A DNA stretch of 64,000 nt from Phycisphaerales bacterium (GTDB lineage Bacteria > Planctomycetota > Phycisphaerae > Phycisphaerales > UBA1924): contig JAEPOJ010000021.1 in the NCBI GenBank assembly GCA_017642965.1, positions 1 to 64,000 of the forward strand, given 5' to 3'. Positions 46,228-53,179 of the stretch are shown here, one piece after another. Position 1 is the stretch's first letter. Every line of letters begins with the position of its first letter. Position numbers and translations under genes: made by a program. The notes below the pieces were generated by a model. The model did no database searches. It had not been told where the DNA came from and saw nothing but the letters and a program-made list of their open reading frames with translations.

Positions 46228-47678
46228 AGACCCTCCCCTGCGACGCTGTACGACTTCATGACGGCCTTCGCGGACTCATCGGCGACGAGCCCGAGTGCGG
46301 CTGCGGTCGCGCGGTCGGCGTGGCCGTGCTCGTTACTCGCCGCGCTGTAGCGGATGTTCCCCGCGACGGTGACTTCCTTGCGGATGCTGCCGAAATCGCG
46401 GCACGTATCGTCATCGTCAGGCAGCTCGACGGTGATCTCCTCCACACCTGCACGCAGGCGGGTGAACATGTCCTCCTTGACCGCGTTGGTCATGCTGACC
46501 GCCTCGGCTCGGGAGCGATGCTTCTTCACCATTCGCTCTGCCAGCTGCATACCCAGACCGGTCTCATCGATGCTGATGCGAGTGATGCGTTTACCGTTGA
46601 ACGTCGTGTTCATCAGCGTGTTGATCGCGTGCTCCATCACATCGAAGGGCTTGTTGTGCAGGACGAGCACGCCGAGCGTGATCCGCTTGGTGCCGTTGCG
46701 TCCCCAGACCCAGATCACGAAGCGGTCCTTGCGCCGACCGATGTCCGATCCGGCGCTCAGCTTGGTGCATCCCGCGCTCCGCAGCTTGATGTCCGCGATG
46801 AATGTGTCGAGATCTTCGGTCGGCTTCGCTGCCCGATCAGAGACGCAAGGGCGGAGCAGCGCGTGTGGGAAGTACGATCCACCCTCCTTGCTGGGGTTGC
46901 ACTCAAACTCCTCTTCCCAGATCTCCTGCGTCGAGCACAGCGAACGCATTTCTGCGATGAACTCGTCGCGGGTGAGCTCTCGACCGGTGGCACGATTGAT
47001 CTGCTCCACGAGGCCGTCGCTGACCGCGTTGTAGATGTCCGTGCGGTGCACGCTCGCCTTCAGGTCGGTCGGCCTGGGCGTGCCGTAGAGCTCCGGATCT
47101 TCGTGCTTGCGGGCCTGACTGATCAGCGCGTTGAACTTCGTGCCGTGCCCGTTGTGCGTGCTCAGGATCCGGATGCGACCGCCCCAGGTTGCGGTCGGTG
47201 CGGCTGCCTTCCACATCTCGTCTGCGTCCTGGTGGAACGCGAGCTCCGAGAGTGTCACATCGCCGCCCTTCGAGCGGAACCGCTTCGGGTTGCTCGTCAT
47301 CACCGTGATGCGTGGACGACGCCCGTTGATCTTGGGCAGCGTGAATGTCATCTTGAGCCACTCGCGGCCATCGTCGATGCCGTTGGTGGTGACCTCTTCG
47401 CTTACCTTGTCGTACAGCTGGAGCCAAGCCCGCACGTACTCCGCGAACTCGTACGCGGCCGACTCGTCTGCGCTGGAGTACCAGTAGTCCAGCACACGCT
47501 CGCCATTGATCCGCTCACGCACACAGCGGAACGATTCGCAGTAGTCAGCGCCGACGCGTCGCGCCTTCTCCCAGATCGCGACCTCGGACTCATCGTTGAT
47601 CCAGGCGAGCTGGTATGGGAGCCAGACCGTGCTCGCGAGCCCTGCAATCGCTGGCAAGATGGACTTGAGCTTGCTCAT
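46224..47678 (-). CDS. Large terminase subunit (Mu gp28-like)
   Basis: A 484-aa DNA-packaging motor. The start LPYQLAWINDESEVAIWEKARRVGADY corresponds to the adenine-binding and deviant Walker A region of gp28-type terminases (E-K-A-R-R-V-G in place of GxxxxGK). The C-terminal nuclease domain shows KLSAGSDIGRRKDRFVIWVW with its first metal Asp, and RISIDETGLGMQLAERMV with a second acidic site. It packages headful DNA together with flanking host DNA if it behaves as in Mu. ATGA overlaps bind it to both neighbouring genes. Confidence 0.88.
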   Translation of the reverse strand: MSKLKSILPAIAGLASTVWLPYQLAWINDESEVAIWEKARRVGADYCESFRCVRERINGERVLDYWYSSADESAAYEFAEYVRAWLQLYDKVSEEVTTNGIDDGREWLKMTFTLPKINGRRPRITVMTSNPKRFRSKGGDVTLSELAFHQDADEMWKAAAPTATWGGRIRILSTHNGHGTKFNALISQARKHEDPELYGTPRPTDLKASVHRTDIYNAVSDGLVEQINRATGRELTRDEFIAEMRSLCSTQEIWEEEFECNPSKEGGSYFPHALLRPCVSDRAAKPTEDLDTFIADIKLRSAGCTKLSAGSDIGRRKDRFVIWVWGRNGTKRITLGVLVLHNKPFDVMEHAINTLMNTTFNGKRITRISIDETGLGMQLAERMVKKHRSRAEAVSMTNAVKEDMFTRLRAGVEEITVELPDDDDTCRDFGSIRKEVTVAGNIRYSAASNEHGHADRATAAALGLVADESAKAVMKSYSVAGEGL

Positions 47679-48340
47679 GCCGACTTCTTGATCCCCATAG
47701 CTTCATCAACAAGTTCTGCGATTCGCTTCTGTGCCTGCTCGCGGTCGAGCGGTGCACGCTTGTCATCGCCCACGATCTTGACCTGCTCGCGCAGCTTCTG
47801 GAGCACACGCTCGGTGAGTGCTTCGTTGTGTCTGGCCTTGGCCTGGACTTCAGCCGCCTTGATCTGTGTGTCCATGAAACGCAGGAGCGTGTTGTGCTCG
47901 TCCTTCGAGCATTCCGAGAAGTCGAGGCCCTTTCCCCACACAATGAACTGAGGCGCGAGCTGAGACATCGTCACGCCTAGCACAGCGGTCAGATCCCCGC
48001 TCGCGAACGCGATTGACTCGGTCGCGGTGATCTCGTCCATGTACGCGTCCTGCTGAACGCCGAACGCCTTGCGGATTTGTCGCAGCCAGGTGTCGAGGTT
48101 CCGCTTGTTGACCCCTGCTTCCTTGAACCGATGCTCAAGCTCTTCGTAGATCAGCGAGCCGGATTTGTGTTCGATGATGTGCATGCATGCGCACTCGAAG
48201 CGAGTGTGCGTGTCGAGCTTCCAGCACTTCGATGTGTTGCCTCGCTTGTTGCCCGGCTCAGATACACGCAAAGCCTTGAAGATCAGCGACTGCTTGTTCA
48301 TCTCCAGGAATCGCTCGGTGTTGTTGGCGGTCTGGCTCAT
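47675..48340 (-). CDS. Small terminase-like protein (gp27 position)
   Basis: A 221-aa protein immediately upstream of the large terminase (ATGA overlap), the position of Mu gp27. It is helical, with a possible DNA-binding helix pair near residues 60-95 (GSLIYEELEHRFKEAGVNKR, LDTWLRQIRKAF) and a long C-terminal coiled coil (IKAAEVQAKARHNEALTERV). This fits a DNA-recognising oligomeric small terminase. No direct sequence signature was recognised. Confidence 0.62.
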   Translation of the reverse strand: MSQTANNTERFLEMNKQSLIFKALRVSEPGNKRGNTSKCWKLDTHTRFECACMHIIEHKSGSLIYEELEHRFKEAGVNKRNLDTWLRQIRKAFGVQQDAYMDEITATESIAFASGDLTAVLGVTMSQLAPQFIVWGKGLDFSECSKDEHNTLLRFMDTQIKAAEVQAKARHNEALTERVLQKLREQVKIVGDDKRAPLDREQAQKRIAELVDEAMGIKKSA

Positions 48341-48690
48341 GCCTCACCGCCATTCCGGATGTGCTTGATCTGCGATTCCAGTCGCTCGTGCCCCTGCTCC
48401 AGGTGCCCGACGCGGACCTCGACTTTGTCCATCCGATGCGCGACGCCGTCGACGCTCTCCTTCACGCCGCCGATCAGCGTCTTGATCTCGTTGTGGCGTG
48501 CGGAGGTGGCGTCGTCCGCGTTCTTGCTCGCGACCTTCCGGGCTTCGCTCAGCTCCGAGTTCTTGCTCCGGAACGCCGCCAACGCCAACGCGATCAGTGC
48601 GCTCACCACGAGCATGAGCACGGCCCATGTCGCCGTGCTCGTCTCGCTCGCGAGCGTCATTGCTATGATGAGCTTCTGGCCGGGGTTCAC
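48337..48690 (-). CDS. Membrane-anchored coiled-coil protein (Rz/holin-like position)
   Basis: A 117-aa protein with one N-terminal TM (WAVLMLVVSALIALALAAF), followed by a long coiled coil (NSELSEARKVASKNADDATS, GVAHRMDKVEVRVGHLEQGH). This is the design of phage spanins or small membrane stalk proteins encoded between lysis and packaging genes. The GTG start overlaps the previous stop (GTGA). Its function is unproven. Confidence 0.6.
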   Translation of the reverse strand: MNPGQKLIIAMTLASETSTATWAVLMLVVSALIALALAAFRSKNSELSEARKVASKNADDATSARHNEIKTLIGGVKESVDGVAHRMDKVEVRVGHLEQGHERLESQIKHIRNGGEA

Positions 48691-49160
48691 GCCGCCTTGA
48701 CCTCCAGAGCGACCTGACGCTTGCCGACCTTGCCGGTGACGGCGACGGTGGGCTTCGCGCTCGCAGCTCCCGCCTTTGCGGGTGTCGAGTGCTGCTTGGT
48801 CATCTTGCGACGTTTCGCGCAGGTGAGCAGCACCTTGCTGGTCGCGTCGTCCTGGGCGCTGCGCGATTCCTTGTCGCTGCCCTTGTGCCAGGCGAGCGCG
48901 TCGCTGACGAGCTTGTCCGGGTCTTCAGCGTTCGCCATGATGCCGCGCATCACGTCGTTTACGCTAAAGTCGACGACGGTGACCTCGGGACCGGCAGCGC
49001 TGCCCTTCTTGACGAGCAGCTCGCCGACGATCTGGGTCTTGATGTCGAAGGGGTACGAGCCGGGCTCAAGCTCGGCGGTGCCCTGCGATGCGACCTGCTT
49101 GGCGGCGGTCTGGAGCGCCTTGACGGTGATCTGGTTCTCGTGTTTCTTGGTCATCCGCAT
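48687..49160 (-). CDS. Late-operon protein, unknown
   Basis: A 157-aa protein with a near-consensus ribosome-binding site (AAGGAGG, 7 nt before ATG 49160). The first 100 residues look like a compact alpha/beta domain (YPFDIKTQIVGELLVKKGSA, TVVDFSVNDVMRGIMANAED), and the last 45 are basic, Ala/Lys-rich and probably disordered (RRKMTKQHSTPAKAGAASAK). The tail could bind nucleic acid. No family was recognised. It overlaps the next gene by GTGA. Confidence 0.62.
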   Translation of the reverse strand: MRMTKKHENQITVKALQTAAKQVASQGTAELEPGSYPFDIKTQIVGELLVKKGSAAGPEVTVVDFSVNDVMRGIMANAEDPDKLVSDALAWHKGSDKESRSAQDDATSKVLLTCAKRRKMTKQHSTPAKAGAASAKPTVAVTGKVGKRQVALEVKAA

Positions 49161-49274
49161 TCGGTTGCCTCCTTGCAATCCGTGGTGTGTTTTCTCAAAG
49201 CGGGGCGGGGATCATCGCGTCCGTGCTCCCCCCGCCCCGTCCTCTCCCGAGCGTGGTGTGGTGTAGTTCAGCGT

Positions 49275-49315
49275 GGGGGCGGGGTCATGGCGTCGAGTGA
49301 CGCTCACCCGCCCCC
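49275..49315. repeat. Inverted repeat between two late genes
   Basis: Perfect 9-bp arms GGGGGCGGG / CCCGCCCCC separated by 23 nt, with a possible inner GTCA/TGAC pair. It lies in the 165-nt gap between the 367-aa membrane protein and the 157-aa protein. There is no T run. Possible mRNA-processing hairpin. Confidence 0.45.
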
Positions 49316-49325
49316 GTTCCATGGG

Positions 49326-50429
49326 CTATGTCGTTGTCGCGATCCGGGCCTTCGCCTTCGTCGCGTTCACCTCGCTCTTGACGACCGCGAGCTGCTCGCC
49401 TGCGGCTTTACCGATGCTCTGCTTGGACTGCGACCGCGTGACCTCGTCAGCGTCGTTGACGCCCTTCACGATCGCCTTCAGTGCGACCTCGCGCCGCTTG
49501 TTCCGCCACGCCTCGTAGCCCAGCCATCCGGCCACGCCGAGGAACGCGATGATCGCCAGCACGAACACCCACGGTGCCTGCTCGCTGACCACGCCAGCTG
49601 CAACGATCAGCAGCCCGGTCAGCGCGACGATGCCCGACGCGACCCAGCGTCGGGGCGGTGAGATCACAGGGATCACGGCGCAGATCATCACGATCCCGCC
49701 GAGGATCAGCAGGGGGTTCATGCCACGGCTCAGCAGGCTCGCGTCGAGTCCCCACTTGGTCTTGCCGCTCTGTCCGCCCCAGGGCAGCGACGCGCCCGAC
49801 TTGCGGCCGTCGAAGCCGATCGCCGCCTCGTCGCTGGAGGTGGTCAGGCCCGGCCCGGAGTCGTCGAGCGATGAGTTGGATGTGTCGGCGGTGAGGGGGA
49901 TCTCCTCGGTCTCGCGCGTCTTGAGCTTCACGCCGTAGCCGTTGCGGACGGCTTCGCGGATCGCCTCGCCGATCGAGTCCCCCCTTTGCTCCGGCTCGAA
50001 GGCGACAGGCGTGAGCGGGGCCATGCGACCAACCCCGCTCACGCTGTTTACGCCGCCTGGACCGAGAGGAGCTCTCGCTACCGCAGGGCGAATCGGGGAG
50101 GTTGTCGTGGCCCCGATGCCCTCAGCCCCAGTGCTTTGCGGCTTTACCTGGGAATCCGTGTCGCCGCCTGCCGGTGTGCTGGAAGGCGGCGTGATTTCGA
50201 GTTCGGTCTCGCTCGTGACGGTGCGCCCGGCCCGCTCATGACGCGTCTCGTGCGTCGCGCTCGTCGACGCGGGCGAGACGTTGGTGCGTGAGCTGGCGGC
50301 GCAGCCAGTGCTGGCGGTGCTGATCAGGATCGCAAACACAACAAACAGCAGCACAAAGAATGCGCCGCCGCAGATCCACTCAACGGGCGATTGAACGCGT
50401 GATTTACGGTGCGAATGTGTGCTGCTCAT
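49326..50429 (-). CDS. Multi-TM late-operon membrane protein
   Basis: A 367-aa protein with GGAGG 5 nt before ATG 50429. An N-terminal TM (GGAFFVLLFVVFAILISTA) ends in STGCAAS, which could be a lipobox-like site. A long Thr/Ser/Gly/Pro-rich region follows, then three TMs near the C-terminus (PLLILGGIVMICAVIPVI, WVASGIVALTGLLIVAAG, WVFVLAIIAFLGVAGWLG), and a basic, Ala/Lys-rich cytosolic tail. It is the second gene of the late operon. A holin, spanin or exclusion role is imaginable. Nothing in the sequence decides among them. Confidence 0.6.
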   Translation of the reverse strand: MSSTHSHRKSRVQSPVEWICGGAFFVLLFVVFAILISTASTGCAASSRTNVSPASTSATHETRHERAGRTVTSETELEITPPSSTPAGGDTDSQVKPQSTGAEGIGATTTSPIRPAVARAPLGPGGVNSVSGVGRMAPLTPVAFEPEQRGDSIGEAIREAVRNGYGVKLKTRETEEIPLTADTSNSSLDDSGPGLTTSSDEAAIGFDGRKSGASLPWGGQSGKTKWGLDASLLSRGMNPLLILGGIVMICAVIPVISPPRRWVASGIVALTGLLIVAAGVVSEQAPWVFVLAIIAFLGVAGWLGYEAWRNKRREVALKAIVKGVNDADEVTRSQSKQSIGKAAGEQLAVVKSEVNATKAKARIATTT

Positions 50430-50787
50430 GATCGCCTCCATGCGACAACAGCGGCCCGAATCCATCCGGTGCCTGATATTCGTTTTGGTTTAGAACTTGC
50501 GTCTGCTGATGCCGGGCCAGACGCGCCGCGTCCTCGCGGCGGTTGATCCCGTACAGCACGGTGAGGCAGATTACGAAGATCGAGATCGCGACCCATTCGG
50601 AGCCAGGGAAATCCCAGAGGATCCGCTGGCGTTGCGGCTGCGGGTATGCAGTCCGGGTCGTGGATGAGAGGGGCGGGTTACCGCAGAGTTTGGGTTCGTA
50701 TTGCGGTTGCGCGGGCGCATGAGAACGCCCGGCGGCTTCATGCCTCCGAGCGTGTGGTGTGTTCGTCTTGTGGGTTCGCGTGTTCAC
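50404..50787 (-). CDS. Small single-TM protein, first gene of the late operon
   Basis: A 127-aa protein with a GTG start. The N-terminal 60 residues are His/Arg/Pro/Gln-rich and basic; one TM (EWVAISIFVICLTVLYGI) is followed by a short tail (INRREDAARLARHQQTQVLN). It overlaps the start of the next gene by 26 nt. It lies about 100 nt downstream of a consensus-like promoter on the same strand. Function unknown; small membrane proteins here could belong to lysis. Confidence 0.5.
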   Translation of the reverse strand: MNTRTHKTNTPHARRHEAAGRSHAPAQPQYEPKLCGNPPLSSTTRTAYPQPQRQRILWDFPGSEWVAISIFVICLTVLYGINRREDAARLARHQQTQVLNQNEYQAPDGFGPLLSHGGDHEQHTFAP

Positions 50788-50893
50788 GCCCCTGCATCCT
50801 TGAATCAGATGCAGAAACGCCCGCCTGAAGCTGAGACCGTCTTGATCCCGTTGTCCACCTCTCAGGCGCTAGCCCGAGTTCATTCGCGCTGGC

Positions 50894-50922
50894 AGCTTAA
50901 TCGGAACGAATTGTGTTGTCAA
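50894..50922 (-). promoter_or_regulatory. Probable late promoter
   Basis: On the minus strand a consensus -35 TTGACA (50917-50922) and -10 TAAGCT (50894-50899) with the optimal 17-bp spacer, reading leftwards into the late operon with a leader of about 100 nt. It looks like an ordinary sigma-70 promoter rather than one needing a Mu C-type activator. Confidence 0.6.
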
Positions 50923-50961
50923 GGTGAGTGTGAGATATCCACATCTGAATCAAGAAGTGCG

Positions 50962-51327
50962 TTACTGATTCTCGTCTACTTCATCAACTGACCAGATTGG
51001 CTCGATGATCTTCGTCGAGTTCTTATCCCTCTCATTGATGAGCATTTTCATCAACTCAAGCACTCTGCGTTTATCTAAGCCTTCTGGCGATTTGAACGTC
51101 TTCTGGAAGACGTACTTACAGATCGTGTCCCGATCAGTGCTATCTAGCGACATGAAGATCGCAAGCGCCGCTGTGCCAATCACCTTTACCCCGCCATTCC
51201 CAAACTCGCCTGCGGCTTCGCGTAGTTCCTCGCGCAGCCATTTCGGGATTTGAAGCCCCTGACCTTCCCATCCTTCTGGAATTTTGCCGTGGCGATTGCT
51301 GCGTTCTGTGGGCTTCTTTTTGGCCAT
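50962..51327 (-). CDS. Small basic protein divergent from the HTH regulator
   Basis: A 121-aa protein from ATG 51327. The N-terminus is basic (MAKKKPTERSNRHGKIPEGW). A ribbon-helix-helix- or helix-like core follows (LQIPKWLREELREAAGEFGN), then a helical C-terminal half (DRDTICKYVFQKTFKSPEGL, DKRRVLELMKMLINERDK). It lies divergent to the XRE regulator with the operator region between them, so it is a candidate regulator or antirepressor of the lysis-lysogeny switch. That role rests on position. No family was recognised. Confidence 0.6.
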   Translation of the reverse strand: MAKKKPTERSNRHGKIPEGWEGQGLQIPKWLREELREAAGEFGNGGVKVIGTAALAIFMSLDSTDRDTICKYVFQKTFKSPEGLDKRRVLELMKMLINERDKNSTKIIEPIWSVDEVDENQ

Positions 51328-51362
51328 GGTGCATTTTTTTCCCCAAATGGCATCGATGCCGG

Positions 51363-51420
51363 TTGACAAACCGATAACACCTCGGTTTGATGGAAGGCCG
51401 AGAATGGTTTGAAAACCATT
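51363..51420 (+). promoter_or_regulatory. Early promoter with two palindromic operators
   Basis: TTGACA (51363-51368), a 17-bp spacer and TTTGAT (51386-51391) form a sigma-70-like promoter. Operator 1, AAACCG-N9-CGGTTT (51368-51388), spans the promoter. Operator 2, AATGGTTT-GA-AAACCATT (51403-51420), lies just downstream. Both share the half-site AAACC(G/A), so one dimeric repressor probably binds both. Confidence 0.65.
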
Positions 51421-51446
51421 TGAAATCGACTATCGGGAATCATGTC

Positions 51447-51662
51447 ATGACCAACAGGATTCGAGAACGTCGGGAAAAGCAGGGTATTTCTCAACGAGAG
51501 CTTGCCGCCCGTGTCGGATTGGACCACAGGACCATCAGCAACTTCGAACGAGATCGCACCTCTCCGAAGATCTGTGATCTTGTGAAAATCTCTAACGCTT
51601 TAGGTACCCGTTTGGTTGATCTCCTTCCTGCTGAGTTACTGAAACCACCTCGTGCGGCTTAG
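51447..51662 (+). CDS. XRE/Cro-CI family HTH regulator
   Basis: A 71-aa single-domain HTH_3 protein: MTNRIRERREKQGISQRELA, then ARVGLDHRTISNFERDRTSP and the final helices ICDLVKISNALGTRLVDLL. The helix-turn-helix is complete and nothing else is attached, as in Cro/Ner-type phage regulators. It is the first gene rightward from the operator pair and probably binds it. It starts at ATG 51447 with GGGA upstream. It may be the repressor of the late or early promoter, or a Ner-like early repressor. Which of the two HTH proteins maintains lysogeny cannot be told from sequence. Confidence 0.85.
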   Translation: MTNRIRERREKQGISQRELAARVGLDHRTISNFERDRTSPKICDLVKISNALGTRLVDLLPAELLKPPRAA

Positions 51663-51680
51663 CCGCACTTCATCGCAACA

Positions 51681-51885
51681 GATGGGCAGAGATGCCCGTC
51701 TGAAGCTTCGACCCAGACGCCGACGCGAAGTGCTCGGCAAGCCAGGGCATTGATACACCGAGGTTCCCACGGGGCAAACGGTGAGCCACACCTTGGAGCA
51801 TGATGCGTCGCGTCTGGGTCACTGAACATCATCGCGACCTACGGACGGTTCGCGTAGCACATTCTCGGGTGACTTCGTGTCACCC
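51681..51885 (+). ncRNA. Strongly structured RNA candidate between two HTH genes
   Basis: Three elements in 205 nt without a gene. (1) Hairpin GATGGGCA-GAGA-TGCCCGTC with a GNRA tetraloop (51681-51700). (2) A long-range 16-bp stem with one bulge, 51710-51726 paired with 51805-51820 (GACCCAGACGC / GCGTCTGGGTC plus GACGC / GCGTC), enclosing about 78 nt that can fold further (CCGAGG / CCTTGG). (3) Hairpin GGGTGAC-TTCGT-GTCACCC (51867-51885) ending 18 nt before the next start codon. It could be a leader controlling the second HTH gene or a separate small RNA. No known RNA family was recognised. Confidence 0.5.
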
Positions 51886-51903
51886 ACGCGAGGGCATGAC
51901 GCC

Positions 51904-52410
51904 ATGAACGACCACCAAGAGATCAGCGTCATGCAATACCACAACACCATCGCCGCCCGCGTGCTCGACCGCCACGACCTCACTCAGGATCAGCTCGCAC
52001 GCGAAGCGCAGATCGACCCATCACATCTCAGCCGCATGCTTCGCGGCGAACGGACCCTCTCTCCCGAGGTGCTCCGGGCTCTGTTGAAACTGACACGAGA
52101 CCCGGAGCTCCTCGCTGCCATCACCGGCGAACCAGGCATCATCTATCTCTACAACGCCGAAGGCGACGGCGATCCAGGCGAGCTCAAAGCCAACTGCGTC
52201 GTCTCCCTCGCCTACATGCTCAACCAGTGCCACACGCCGATCAGCAGCGACGATGACCGCATGCGGCGCGTCGCGGATATCGACCAGACGATGAGCGCAC
52301 TCGCGTCCATGCGGAGCAGCCTGCTCAGCTCACCCCTTCCCTCAACCCAGCAACCCCGCGAGCGTCGGACGGTCAAGCACCCGCCCAACGTGCTCGATGA
52401 GGTTGCGTAA
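51904..52410 (+). CDS. Phage HTH regulator (XRE-type N-terminus)
   Basis: A 168-aa protein. An HTH occupies about residues 10-65 (ARVLDRHDLTQDQLAREAQI, DPSHLSRMLRGERTLSPEVL, RALLKLTRDPELL). The remaining 95 residues contain a small domain of unknown role and a disordered Ser/Pro/Arg-rich C-terminus. The start is ATG 51904 with GAGG upstream. It is the first of a closely packed run leading to the transposase, so it is a plausible CII- or Ner-like regulator of early transcription. The preceding 240 nt are strongly structured. Confidence 0.72.
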   Translation: MNDHQEISVMQYHNTIAARVLDRHDLTQDQLAREAQIDPSHLSRMLRGERTLSPEVLRALLKLTRDPELLAAITGEPGIIYLYNAEGDGDPGELKANCVVSLAYMLNQCHTPISSDDDRMRRVADIDQTMSALASMRSSLLSSPLPSTQQPRERRTVKHPPNVLDEVA

Positions 52411-52430
52411 CCCATGCGGAGACCTAGCCA

Positions 52431-52760
52431 ATGAAATCGGAACTCACCCCCCTCGCGAGAGAGCTCAGCGAACATCTCGAAGACATCAAAGCGATGTTCC
52501 GCGAGGAGCATCACCCGCAAGTCGTGATCGTGGTCATGAACGACCACAGCCACGAGGAGCACGATCGAGATCTCGTCATCGGTGACCTCCAAGATCGTGA
52601 GCGAGTGATCCACACGATCCGAGCGCTGGACCCCGAGCCGTTCAGCCCGGAAGAGGTAGAACCCAAGGCGCACCTACTACCAAAGCGTCAACCCAAGGCC
52701 CCCGGCCCGGACATCGACATCGAGTTCACCATCCTCAATCGGAAGGGAGCCTTGGTGTGA
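52431..52760 (+). CDS. Early-operon protein, unknown
   Basis: A 109-aa acidic protein. An N-terminal helix (LTPLARELSEHLEDIKAMFR) is followed by a strand VVIVVMNDHSHEEHDRDLVI and a Pro-rich C-terminus ending in a strand (DIDIEFTILNRKG). It lies 20 nt after the HTH gene, and its stop overlaps the next start (TGATG). No family was recognised. The tight spacing marks it as part of the early operon. Confidence 0.65.
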   Translation: MKSELTPLARELSEHLEDIKAMFREEHHPQVVIVVMNDHSHEEHDRDLVIGDLQDRERVIHTIRALDPEPFSPEEVEPKAHLLPKRQPKAPGPDIDIEFTILNRKGALV

Positions 52761-53179
52761 TGATGAACACTTCAAAGCCGAATGTGCCGGTCAGCACGAC
52801 CGAGCAGCCCAAGCCCGGCCCGCTCGCCTCCTCGGTCTCACGGGGCAAGTACCTGGAGCTGACTCCCGCAGAAGAAACCGTGCTCGCGATGCTCGACCGG
52901 TTCGCCCCCAGCGGCAGCCCCGCCGCGTGGCCCTGCGACTTCGATTCCATGATCCGCCTCGCGGAGCAGAAGCCCAGCATCGCCCAGGACAAGCTCATCG
53001 GCGCACTGGTCAAGCTTGCCAGCAAGCACATCATCGACTACCAGCTCGCCGTCGTTGATGGCAAACTCCAGATCTGGGTGAGCCAGTGGGCGCACCGAGC
53101 ACGCCTCCGCCACGAGCTGCTCACCCTCCTGCACAGCACCACCAAGCGCGTCAGCGCGGTCCAGTTCCCAGCCGCATGA
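52760..53179 (+). CDS. Early-operon protein with winged-helix-like domain
   Basis: A 139-aa protein. After a disordered N-terminus (about 30 residues), helices TPAEETVLAMLDRFAPSGSP, FDSMIRLAEQKPSIAQDKLI and LVKLASKHIIDYQLAV with a following hairpin (VVDGKLQIWVSQW) look like a winged helix. It overlaps the transposase gene by ATGA, so it is translationally coupled to it. It may assist or regulate transposition. This is an inference from fold impression and context. Confidence 0.62.
   Translation: MMNTSKPNVPVSTTEQPKPGPLASSVSRGKYLELTPAEETVLAMLDRFAPSGSPAAWPCDFDSMIRLAEQKPSIAQDKLIGALVKLASKHIIDYQLAVVDGKLQIWVSQWAHRARLRHELLTLLHSTTKRVSAVQFPAA

Noticed and set aside
46224-47678. Large terminase as a broken gene because it lacks a classical Walker A
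   Set aside because: The family normally has a deviant R-R-x-G-type motif here, and the nuclease acidic residues are present.
51681-51885. Identification of the structured RNA as 6S or another known RNA family
   Set aside because: It has a closing stem, but the internal bubble and conserved bases of known families were not seen.
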